From positions 44,238,132-44,302,131 of the forward strand of contig JAPXFY010000026.1 of the NCBI GenBank assembly GCA_030674185.1: a DNA stretch of 64,000 nt. The letters run 5' to 3'. Origin of the DNA: Monoplex corrugatus (taxonomy: Eukaryota > Mollusca > Gastropoda > Littorinimorpha > Ranellidae). This document shows, piece after piece, positions 11,740-21,976 of this stretch. The notes under the pieces are model-generated. The model saw nothing but the letters and a program-made list of their open reading frames with translations. It made no database searches and was not told where the DNA came from. The position numbers were made by a program, and so were the translations under genes. The stretch's first letter is position 1; every line of letters starts with the position of its first letter.

Positions 11740-13119
11740 TCTCCAAATTACACAACAACAGCACTGACTGAAAAAAGGCCCCCTCCACTGTCTTCTCGGG
11801 GGGTGGGGGGGGGGGACTGACAAAATTTTGGAATAGCCTCCAGCTCAGATCTCTTCGATCAGGGTTACGGTATGGTAAAATGAAAGGGAGGGGAAATGGG
11901 TATGGCCCTCCGAGGAAAACTGAGGTCTTTACCACCTCACTCCCTATGACCTCCGGGTTGTGAGACAGCATTTGAATTGATAGAAATTTTGAACAGAAAT
12001 ACTGCAGACGTGCACAGAACGATCTTTGTTTCGGCATAGCTGCTGTGTAAATAATCTTAATAGGAACGCATGGGACTTCCGTTTGCACATTGGCATGCAA
12101 GCGCATCGTTTTCAGTGAACTGCTTGATTTTTGAAAAGACGACAGAGATTGAGGTAAGATGACACCACATGGTTATGTAACAGCAGGGTTCCTTAGCCTG
12201 TGATAAATCACATATCTTCGCTAGCCGGTAAAGGTGAAGTTTATTGTCATCAGTCATCATGTTTTGGTAAAAACACTAACAGGGAACGAGGGGCGATAAT
12301 TTTAAGTAAAATTTAGGCCTAATTATTGTTCTTTCAGATTTAAGATGATGATAACTGTTGTGCTCGATATAGTTTTTGACATTATTTCTTGAAATTGCAT
12401 TGGCCCCAATTAGGTTCGAGCTGTGACACAGCACTTTTATGCAATTAGGGAGATACTTTCGGGGACCTGCCCATTTGGTTCACATCATCATACTTAGTGG
12501 CATTGTTGATTTTGAATGACTGGTAGGCTACAGTGGATAAGACAAAAGATTAAAAAAATGTTATCATATGTCCCGTAAGCATTATTTGAAGTATGATCTT
12601 TTTTAAAGAGCTGGGAGCATTTTGGTGAGAAATTACAAAACAATGTGCTTTACATCATGTTCTCAAGCCTAGGCCTATAAATTTACTAATTGAGGGGTGT
12701 TTTCTTGACTTAATGGAGAAATCCGTGAAATTGATATTTTGAGTGTTTTGGGTTGGACTTGATTACTTTTATTTTATTTATTAATTTAATCTGTTTGTTT
12801 GTTGATCTATTTACTTATTTGTATTACTCCCACCAGAAAATTTCTGCTCAAAATATGGTGGTTCTTAGAGAAAGCATGTTATGCTACCATAGTCCGGCAC
12901 CATCCTTTTTTCTTTTTTTCTTCTGCAGGTATATATCCTTTTGTTTACCTATCAAAGTTGATTTTTCTGTAGAAGTTTGCCAGGGGACATTTGTTTTGTG
13001 GCTATGAGATCTTCAAGAAATTTATTCGTGTGTGTTGTACACAAGACCTTGACTTATCGTCTCATCTGAAAGACTAGCACCCAGACCACCACATAACTTT
13101 TAGCCTTTAGGTCTTAACG
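11740..13119. other. Unique-looking AT-rich stretch upstream of the LINE/DIRS block
   Basis: No coding frame, repeat or RNA gene recognised. It could hold a 5' non-coding exon or promoter of the DUSP12-like gene, but nothing shows it. Confidence 0.4.
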
Positions 13120-13457
13120 ACGGGATGAAAAAAATGTTCCCTCACGTACCCTCCGCTCTGCCTCCAATCCTCTGACTTTTCGCTTTCCACGCACTAAGCT
13201 CAATACCTATGGTCCACGAGCCTTCTCTGTTTCTGGTCCACTCTCCTGGAACAAACTTCCTCTCTCAGTCCGTCAGCAACCTACTTTTGTCTCCTTCAAG
13301 TCCGCTCTCAAAACTCACCTTTTCTCCTCTGCATAAAATCCTAACCTCACTCAACCCCCCTCTGCAGCCTGTCTCCGCTCGGAGGGAAATCACTTTGTTA
13401 TAATATATAATTGTATATGCTATGCTCTCTATAATTTTCCATTGCTTTTATTCTTGC
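13120..13457 (+). mobile_element. LINE 3' fragment, left part, cut by the DIRS element
   Basis: The reading frame LNTYGPRAFSVSGPLSWNKL, then PLSVRQQPTFVSFKSALKTH, ending LFSSA and TAA (13338-13340), is the typical C terminus of CR1/jockey-group LINE reverse transcriptases. The 3' UTR runs into 13457. The remainder of the element reappears after the DIRS element. Confidence 0.78.
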
Positions 13458-13476
13458 TTTTAATTACACATACTAT

Positions 13477-13604
13477 ACCGTGGCTCACAAATGCAATAAG
13501 CGGCAGCGGTTTGCCAATTCTGCCTCGTAACAATAAAGTCCGAAGGGACAGTAACTCTGAGAGTGTCTACGTCTTGCGCATGCGCAGGTGCTCTTCCTCT
13601 TTTC
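13477..13604 (+). repeat. DIRS left inverted terminal repeat
   Basis: Runs from ACCGTGGCTCAC to CTCTTCCTCTTTTC. By eye it is the exact reverse complement of 19011-19138. Confidence 0.93.
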
Positions 13605-13703
13605 TCGGCAGCCATCTTCCAGCTCGCCTCGTACGCTCTGAGCAGCTAAGTATTTTTCGATTTCGCTACGCGATCGATCGATTGTCGTTGTTGTTTTTGT
13701 GTC

Positions 13704-15811
13704 TTGCCTATGTTTTCGTTTAAGGGAGAAACTTATGTGAAGCGATTGGGTGGCAAAGCGAGGGTTAAGAAGATTTCGTCCGCCGAATTCTCAAACCCAC
13801 AAAGGGGTGGTTCCACCGGTGCACAAACCGCTCTCTCTTCAACTTCGTCTCTCCCTTTTACGTCTTCTCTCTTTCACACTATCGACAAGTCATCGCAACC
13901 CAGCTACGGTTCGGTTGCGGTGACCACGAGCCCGCAACTCAGCTCCGGCTCAGTTGAATTTTCGTCATTTTACGGCCCTCACACTGCCCGGCACGGTGAT
14001 CGACTCAACTCCGGTTCTGTCGATTCTGTGCTCGCCCCCTTCGTACAGCTTAACTCCGGTTCTGCTGGTACTGTTTCAGCCTCCATGGCTGATGGGCGCA
14101 TTGGGCATGGGTCTCCTTCGGGAGGCAAGATGGACCGTAATGTGAACGGAACCGGCTCACCCCCTGGTTCGCCAGGTGGGCCAAGGGAGACAACCCCACC
14201 CTTACGGGCGTCAGATCGTCGATCCGCCCCGGTTGTCTCCCTTCCTCCCCCACAGCCTGCTGCTGCACCCGCCACAACCTCTCTGTCCCATTCTGGACAG
14301 AGCACTTGGGCGCCTTGGCAACTACCAAGCGACCCATGGCGGGCTGCCACATCTCTGTCCCATTCCGGACAGAGCACTTGGGCGCCTTGGCACATGCCTA
14401 GCCGCCCCCAGCAGGCTGGCCCTTTGGGCACTGGGGACCGGGCCAGGCCCTACCCTTCATGGGGTCAGGGTCCTGATGCCCCTTGGGCTCAGCCCATGCC
14501 GCATCCCATGGCACCGCACATGGTACCGTGGCACCCATCCTTGGGATTTCCCCCGGCCTCGGCCACGGGATGCACGTGGTGGCCCGGCTTTATGCCCGGC
14601 GCCCCACCAGCGCAGGACTCACCCTGCCCAGCCCCCCCGGCACCACCCGTGTTGGACACAACACCGGGGCTGCCTCCTGGGGGCTCTGACCCGGGTCCCA
14701 CAACCGTGGCACCCCGGTCAGACTCTCCGCAGACTCTCGCCCCCTCCATAGGCGGGCCAGAGGACTCGGACTCGGCCTCAGAGGATGAGGCCCTGCCCAC
14801 ATGGCATTCTGCTTCCAGGATGCCATGGACCGGATGGCACAACTCACACCGGAGGCGGTGTCCACTGTGCCAGAGCCCAAGGCTCCCAAGCTTGGCTCGG
14901 CCGAGCGCCTTTTCAGCGCTCACCCTACCTCAGCCCCACGGGCCTCCTTGCTAAAACAGTCTGACATGGTGGCTGACTGCCTCAGGCAAGCCCAGGACAC
15001 CGCCAGGGGGAAAGAGGCACAAGATTTCGTTCCAGGATCTGTGCCTGACTTCCCGGGAGCCTTGCCCTTCAGGAAATTCCTGAAGCCGGCACCGCTCCCC
15101 TTCCAGCGGAAGCCCTTCATGGCCCATGGGCCTATCCCTGACGCTCCCCTCTCGCTCACACAGGAGAACCTCCTCCTTGTGAACGATCGCTCTCGGGCCC
15201 AGCCGCAGCATATCTCCATCACGGAGAAATGCTTGACGGAATGGGAGGAGAACGCGAGACGGGGGCTGGTGGCAACCTCCGCCCTGGACTCATTCTTGGG
15301 CGGCCTAGGGGAAGCCCTGAAGGACCCCAACCAGCAGTCCTTCACGCTCCGCCAGGCGCCTGACCAGGCAACCATCGTGGCCTTTATCCAGGCCATGGCG
15401 CAGGGGCTCAGATCCGTGGCCGAATCGCAAGCACGCACGTATCTGAACGCCGTCATGGCGAGGCGGGATGCCATTCTCGCGGCATCCTCGGTTGCCACCT
15501 CACCGTCGGCAAGGGCCTCCTTGCGCGCGGTGCCCGTCCAGCCGGGCTCCCTCTTCGGGAACCATGTTCAGGCCGTCCTGAAGCACCAGGCGGACATAAA
15601 AAGGGACCTCGCCCTCCATTCGAGGCCCTCTCGCCCTGCCGTGAAGCGCCCGGCTCCAGCGGCCTACCCGCCAAACAGGCCCACCCACACCAAGTTTCGG
15701 GCCGATCCCAGGCCCCAAGGGCACAGGAGACCGCAACAGCATTCGGGCAGGCCGGTGGCCCGGCCTAAGGCCCGCAGGCCGGCTCCCTCTCAGCCGGCCA
15801 ACCCCCAATGA
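13704..15811 (+). pseudogene. DIRS ORF1, gag-like, broken into two frames
   Basis: Two overlapping open stretches, 13704-14954 and 14801-15811, lie in different frames. The first is Ser/Pro/Gly-rich and ends in an acidic patch (EDSDSASEDEALP). The second looks folded: it has a long helical middle with SLTQENLLLVNDRS and EKCLTEWEENARRGL, then a basic Arg/Pro/His-rich C terminus that could bind nucleic acid. The acidic patch followed by the helical region suggests one original gag frame with a shift near 14,795. No zinc knuckle was seen, as is usual in DIRS gag. Base composition is GC-rich compared with the flanks. Confidence 0.75.
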
Positions 15812-15849
15812 CTCACCCCCGGCCTGAGGCCATCACCCCCCACGGGCGA

Positions 15850-17746
15850 TCCTGTGGGCAGTCTCTCCAGACACATCGACGCGTGGGAGAGGCTGCCCGC
15901 CAGCCCGTGGGCCCTGCGGGTGATCAGGTCGGGGTTCCGCCTTCCTTGGGGCCCAAGGAAGGCTCCTCTCACGCTCTCTCCCCTGCTTTCGCACTTCCTC
16001 AAGATCGCTCGGCCTCGCAGGCCCTGGATCAGGAGGTTCTTTAGATGTTAGCCAAGGGGGCTACGGAGGAAGTTTCCTTCGCTGCGTCCCCGGGATTCTA
16101 TGGACGCATCTTTGTGGTCCCCAAAACTTCGGGGGGCTGGAGGCCCGTCCTGGACCTCTCCTCCCTAAACCGGTTCCTCCGCGTCCTCCATTTCCGTATG
16201 GAGACCCCTATGTCCATCCGCGAGGCCTTGCACCCGGGCGACTGGGGGATATCCATCGACCTCAAGGATGCATACTTCCATCTCCTCATTCACCCCAGGG
16301 ACAGGAAGTACCTCAGATTCGTCTGGAGGAACCGGATCTTCCAATTCAGGGCACTGCCCTTCGGTCTGGCACCCGCCCCTTGGCTTTCACGAAGGTGGCG
16401 AGGGAACTCTGCATGCATGTTCGGGAGAAGGGCATCCGCCTCAAGGCCTATCTAGACGATTGGCTTCTACTCGCCTCCTCCAAAGAACAGTGTGCGCAAC
16501 AAGCATCCCAGGTCCTGCAACTCTGACACAACCTGGGCTTTGTCTGCAACGAGGAGAAGTCGGACCTAACTCCCTCCAAACAATTCCAGTTCCTGGGCAT
16601 GTCCTTCGACACCTCCAAGTGGAGGGTCACCCCGTCTCCCCAGCGCTTACTGCGCCTTCAGGGCCTCTTAGCCCAACTGCTCCCCCAACTCCAAGCGCCA
16701 GCAAGGAAGCTGGCCTCCCTACTGGGCCTTATGGAGTCGCTGGCACCCCTAGTGCCACTGGGTCGTCTTCTCAAGCGGCAATTCCAACGCGGCTTCAGGA
16801 AGCGTTGGTCACAGTCGCTTCAGCCATGGGACCTCCCGGTCCACCTGGGCCCTTGGTTCATATCAGCAGTGACCAAATGGCGCTCCCAGTCACGCCTGGC
16901 CCAGGGAGTCCCCATCACACTGCCCCCTCCTCAGGAGCACTTGTTCACGGACGCGTCCACCTCCGGGTGGGGAGCCCATGTCGGCACGCTGACAGCCGCA
17001 GGTCGGTGGTCGACCGACCTCATGCCCTGCCACATAAACATGTTGGAACTGGAGGCAGTTTGCCTGGCACTCGGGGAGTTTCTCCCCTTTCTGAAGGGAA
17101 AACATGTCCGCATCAACACGGACAACACCACAGTAGCTTGTTACATCAACAAGCAAGGGGGGCCCGCTCCCACTCCTTGTCTCGGAGAGCGGAACAGCTC
17201 CTCATCTGGTGCGAGGAACACTCGATTCAGCTCTCAGCAAAGCATGTCCCGGGGAAGATCAACATACTTGCGGACTCTCTCAGCAGATCCCACATGATTC
17301 TTCCCTCGGAATGGACACTGGTCCATGCAGTCCTGGAGCCAGTATGGGCAGCATGGTTCAAACCACACGTGGACCTCTTTGCCACCAGGTTCAATCACCG
17401 CCTCCCTTTGTACGTCTCTCCAGTTCCGGACCCAGCGGCCTGGGCTGTAGATGCCCTATCCATTCCATGGTCGAACCTCATCGGCTATGCCTTTCCCCCG
17501 TTCCCCATTATGGGGAAAGTGCTGAGGAAAGCCAGGGAGGACGCAGCGACATTAATCCTTGTCGCACCCAAATGGCCAGCACAGGCATGGTACCCAGAAC
17601 TTCTGCACCTGTCCCATGTGCCGCCGCTAAAACTCGCGGTATCGAGCCGCTCCATCCTCCAACCCAGGTCAGGCATTCCGCACGGCAATCCAGACGTTCT
17701 AAACCTTCACGCCTGGATGCTGTGCGGGACTCGATGTCTTCATTAG
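15850..17746 (+). pseudogene. DIRS ORF2, reverse transcriptase and RNase H, multiply broken
   Basis: The RT core is readable in pieces. SLSRHIDAWERL starts it (frame from 15854). FYGRIFVVPKTSGGWRPVLD and the first catalytic block SIDLKDAYFH follow (frame 16045-16455), then YLDDW at 16449-16463. RNase H gives LFTDASTSGWGAHVG, LELEAVCLAL, INTDNTTVACYINKQGG and ILADSLSR. A conserved DIRS block with VDLFATRFNHRLPLYVSP follows. Visible damage: a frame change near 15,990, TAG at 16042-16044, a frame change near 16,382 just before the YLDDW block, TGA at 16524-16526, and a lost base in the G-run near 17,160. Some of these could be assembly errors, but the stops are plain. Confidence 0.88.
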
Positions 17747-18812
17747 GCCTGTCCCCGGCCGTAATTGGCCTTGTGCAGCAAGCTCACAGGCCGGGCACAC
17801 AGGGGGTGTACAATGCCCACTGGAATGGCTGGGTCTCTTGGTGCACCTCAAATGAGGTGTCACCCCATTCACCCTCTCGCTTGCAGTTGGCCAACTACCT
17901 CGGCTTTCTGTCCACAGAGAAAAAGCTTTCCGCATCCTCAGTGAAGGTCCACAGGGCAGCCATCTGCACCACCATCCGTCAGTTGGGTGGTCCGTCCTTT
18001 GAGCACGATCCTCTATTGCGGAATCTCATCAGAGGGGCTTCTCTCCAGGAAGCCAGGAACCCCCGCCGAACCCGGCGTGGGATCTCTTTCTCGTCCTCTC
18101 ATCCCTTAGACTCCCCCCTTACGAACCCATCAGGGAGTGTTCCCTGAAGTTCCTCTCTTTCAAGACGGCCTTTCTCGTCTCTCTCGCATCGGGGAGGCGC
18201 TGCAGCGAAGTGCACGCCCTTAGTGGTCTCCCCGGAGATGTTGCTCTCGAACCTGATGGCTCGATGTCTCTCCGCCTACTCCCGGAATTCTTGGCCAAGA
18301 ACCAGTCTCCAGGTTCTCCTTCGCCGGCCATCCACATCCATCCCCTCACGTCTATCCTCGCTCCGGACGACGAGGATCGCACTCTCTGCCCGGTTCGCGC
18401 ACTGCGAGCGTACAGAAAGCGGACGAAATCTTCTCGCCAGCAGCGGCGCCACCTTTTTCTCTCTTACAACGAAAACTATAGAAAGGACATTAGACGCACG
18501 TCCATCTCTCGATGGCTGAGGGAAGTCATCAAGGCTGCGTATGCCAGGTCGAGCGCCGAGCTAGCTGTCTTCTCCCCAAGGCCCCATGAGATCAGAGCAT
18601 GGGCTTCTTCGCTGGCAGTCATCCACAATGCCAGCATCCAAAACGTCCTAGACGCCGCGTACTGGCGTTCCCCGGGCACTTTCATCCAGTTCTACCTGCG
18701 CGACGTCTCCCGTCTGCGCGAAGATGGGTCCAGGGGTATCGCTTCCGCTGTGGTGGCCCAACACCCCATCTCAGCCACACGCCCTGACTCCTGCCATTCC
18801 TCCAGGCGTTAA
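17740..18812 (+). pseudogene. DIRS ORF3, tyrosine recombinase, one frame break
   Basis: The N-terminal core-binding region (AHWNGWVSWCTSN, SRLQLANYLGFLSTEKKLSA) lies in the frame ending at 18147. The catalytic half lies in the frame that ends at 18812, so a shift occurs near 18,065. Catalytic residues visible are Arg in SGRRCSEVH (18195-18200), His and Arg of HEIRAW (18585-18596), Trp in YWRSPGTF, and the nucleophile Tyr in FIQFYLRDV (18693-18695). The frame overlaps the end of ORF2, as in other DIRS elements. This enzyme class integrates circular cDNA without an endonuclease or integrase. Confidence 0.88.
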
Positions 18813-18845
18813 CCAGGTAAGCCCTCCATCCGGGTAGTGCTATTC

Positions 18846-18936
18846 TGCATTTGTGAGCCACGGTATAGTATGTGTAATTAAAAGGAAATTTTCCTTCTAA
18901 AATTACGTTTAATCTAACATACTTACCGTGGCTCAC
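18846..18936. repeat. DIRS internal complementary region
   Basis: 18846-18879 is complementary to the left end (about 13462-13495). 18884-18936 is complementary to the right end (about 19131-19179). The two halves meet at AAAA. In the DIRS model this segment templates closure of a circular cDNA. Confidence 0.88.
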
Positions 18937-19010
18937 GCAGAGTCCCTCCCGACCTCCCCGCCTTCCTGGTTCCTTCTAGCCACAGTCAGGGTCAAGGTCA
19001 AGGTCTCCTC

Positions 19011-19138
19011 GAAAAGAGGAAGAGCACCTGCGCATGCGCAAGACGTAGACACTCTCAGAGTTACTGTCCCTTCGGACTTTATTGTTACGAGGCAGAATTG
19101 GCAAACCGCTGCCGCTTATTGCATTTGTGAGCCACGGT
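19011..19138 (-). repeat. DIRS right inverted terminal repeat
   Basis: Mirror copy of 13477-13604. It is extended outward by about 45 bp (19139-19183) that match only the internal complementary region, the usual asymmetry of DIRS ends. Confidence 0.93.
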
Positions 19139-19183
19139 AAGTATGTTAGATTAAACGTAATTTTAGAAGGAAAATTTCCTTTT

Positions 19184-19225
19184 ATTGCTTTTATTCTTTC
19201 TCCCCATTTATAGCCATGCGTGTGT

Positions 19226-19266
<41 letters not shown>

Positions 19267-19382
19267 GTGTGCGTGCGTACGTGCGTGCGTGCATGCGTGT
19301 GTGTCTGTTTCAGCGCTTAGATTTGATTTTGTCGAGATTTTGCGCTATATAAATACTGTAATTATTATTATTATTATTAAGA
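19184..19382 (+). mobile_element. LINE 3' fragment, right part, with (TG)n and (ATT)n tail
   Basis: ATTGCTTTTATTCTT at 19184-19198 repeats the sequence just left of the DIRS element (13441-13455). Then come a (TG)n run (19227-19310) and GCGCTATATAAATACTGTAA followed by (TTA)n, a common LINE 3' end in marine invertebrates. It is best read as the displaced tail of the LINE at 13120-13457. Confidence 0.65.
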
Positions 19383-19479
19383 GGAATAAGAATGCATGAG
19401 TTCCTCCCAAATCAGCAATTATCTGATGACATTGTAGCAAGCTCCTTGATGCTGCATGAAACTCTGTGTGCTATCATTT

Positions 19480-19645
19480 AGTATCGAAGTCTTGAAATGG
19501 GAAAGGTCAACACTGACACTACCAGAATGATTGTGCAGTAAGCAAGCCAACTTTTTATATTCCAGGGTGGGGTTGAACTCAAGATGTGTGATCTTGAGCC
19601 CACGACTGTCAGAGTAGCCAACCAGCCCACTGTGAGAAGGATACT
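19480..19645 (-). mobile_element. SINE family S2 fragment just upstream of the DUSP12-like start
   Basis: Minus-strand head GGGCTCAAGATCACACATCT, TTGAGTTCAACCCC and the following CATTCTGGTAGTGTCAG match S2. Confidence 0.6.
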
Positions 19646-19843
19646 CAATCTTGAATTGATTTTATCTTTTGAATTGATTTTGATGTGAAATTTGATATTT
19701 GCGAAAGTTTTGAAGTTGTGTTTGTATTTCCTTACACATTCTTTATGTTGCAGGGTTAAAAGTAAAACAGCCGCAGCAGCAACAACAACAGCAATAACAA
19801 CAACAAACTCAGCAAACAAGGAATAGAAAGACAAAACATAAAA

Positions 19844-20106
19844 ATGGTTTGCATGGATGAAATTGTACCCAAACTGTATCTTGGAGGCATCACCGGCATT
19901 TTCGATCCTAACGTTCTTAAACAAATGGGATTAACTCATGTACTATCCTTAATGGATCGGCCCTTGCCTGAAGAACTCATGGCTGGCTTCACGTATAAAC
20001 ATGTGTTTGCTCTCGACCTGTATGACCATGACCTGCTGCAAGATATAGAAGAATGCCTGGCTTTTGTGGAGGAGGGGAGACAACAAGGAGCAGTGTTGGT
20101 TCATTG
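19844..20106 (+). CDS. DUSP12: DUSP12-like exon 1
   Basis: This exon codes MVCMDEIVPKLYLGG through VLVH plus two bases of the catalytic Cys codon. The donor is GTCAGT at 20107. It holds the first half of the phosphatase domain. Confidence 0.92.
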
Positions 20107-21944
20107 GTCAGTACATAGTTGTAGAACTTCCATATTTTTCTTGTCAGTATTGTTCTTGTATGTATAATTTGTTTTTTGGGTTTTTTTTGTTGTTGTCGGT
20201 TTCTTTTCTTTTTTTTTTTTTTTTGGTTTTCTTTTTTGGTTGTTGTTTTTTTTATTGGTTGGAGGTGTGTCATTTCTTTTTGTTTTATGAATTGTTGGGT
20301 TATTTTTGTCTATTTTATGTGTGTGAAGAATTCATCTGTTTCAGTCTTATTATTTCATATCTAATTTTATGTTTTCTAACATAACTATCCAGGAAATGAA
20401 GTTCATCTTTAGTCATACCACTAACTGTACAGTTTGTAACTTCTCTTGGGCATTTGTGTATAAAATTTATCTTTTTCAGTTTGCAGATAATGTGCACTGA
20501 CTTGGTCTGCAAATGAAATGCTTTGCTTTGTGGTCAGATATTTTACTATCTACTAACAGTATTTGGTAAGGTTCCAAACACATTTTTGTTGTACATTTAA
20601 TATAGAAAATAATCGTGATACATTTGTGCTTTTTTTAAAAGTTCCAGAAACAGATATATTTTAGTTGCTTGTTTTTTCTTTGCATATATATCAGTTTGTT
20701 TAAAATTTGGAGTTTTTACATGTCCCTTTGTTATAATTCAAGATTGATTGTATATTCCATACAGATTTATTCCAATATCATAGAGAATCATTTTTTTTTA
20801 TATAAAATCAGACCAAGGGTTTTTTTTAATGTATCTGTTTATCACATAGGATGTATTGTCTGAACCTAATACGAGTAACCATAACCTTTGTACTTGATGG
20901 TGTACTTGACATATAATTCATATATTAATAGGAAGTTATCCTAGTTCAGCTAGTATTGGTAAAATCTTAGCTTTTTCTATTTACTCCAAGTAACTGTTTT
21001 TTTTATATTTCTTCATATAGTAACTTGTGATAAGACACTTTTGGAATAGTGGTGTAGATATTGAATTCTATATTTCAGAACCATGTAGGAATAATTTTGT
21101 TATATATGTGTATATGTATACATACACATATGTGTGCGTGGGTGTGCGTGCCTGCGTGTGTGTGCACGTGCTTGCACACACACATGTGTATGTAGACGAA
21201 ACTGGGTTTTCATAAATTTTGTGTGTGTGTATATTTTATTTGAGGATTTTTGAAACATTTAGATTTCAGCAGTAACTAACAAGGAAATCATATCATATTC
21301 ATATGCATACAATTATACAAGTTTTACACAAAATATTGATAAGTGGTGTGGTCAATGGGAAGTAACTCATGAATTCTGCAAACAGTACAAAAAGATTTAA
21401 TCCCCTTCATAGAAGAGGCCAGGGTGGGGAGAGTAGATTGTGTGTGTATGTCACTGTGTGCTTGAAGAAATATAGTATACACATAACAGTAATGATGAAC
21501 ATGAAGACTGGGGCAAGTTCATATCCTGGTTATTAGATATGAATGATGGAGATTCATTCTTGACTTCTGCAACCTATCCAGTAACTGCAAACACTTAATC
21601 CTTTGAGTTTGACTCCCTCACCCTAGCCACAGCTTCCTGCAGGAAGCTGATGGATAGGGTGAGGGAGTCAAAGGGTTAAGTTTTTGCTTTGCTAGCATAG
21701 TTGGCAATACATGGATGCTGGTGGATAGATCATAGAGTAGGGGAGTCAAAGGGTGAAGGCATCATGAAGTGTAAATTGTTCCTGCTGCGTACACACATAC
21801 ACACACAAACATCAGTAACTCACAACATAACATATGGTTTGAAAGAAAGGTCTTAGTTGTTCCGCTGATTTTTGAATCAGTTTGTATATCTATAGCTATA
21901 TCTATATCTGTATATATATATGTATATATACACACATATGTATA

Positions 21945-21976
<32 letters not shown>

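Larger units (their letters stand above)
13458..19183 (+). mobile_element. DIRS1-type tyrosine-recombinase retrotransposon, near full length, coding capacity lost
   Basis: The element has the three DIRS hallmarks. First, 128-bp inverted terminal repeats at 13477-13604 and 19011-19138. Second, an internal complementary region at 18846-18936 that copies the outer left end and the outer right end back to back. Third, gag-like, RT/RNase H and tyrosine recombinase reading frames in that order. Outer boundaries are set by TTTT at 13458-13461 and 19180-19183, matched by AAAA at the internal junction (18880-18883). No methyltransferase domain was recognised. At least five frame breaks or stops mean this copy cannot encode its proteins intact. 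It lies 660 bp upstream of the DUSP12-like start codon and interrupts an older LINE 3' end. Confidence 0.93.

Noticed and set aside
14489..14923. Minus-strand ORFs across the DIRS gag region
   Set aside because: GC-rich shadow frames of the plus-strand coding sequence.
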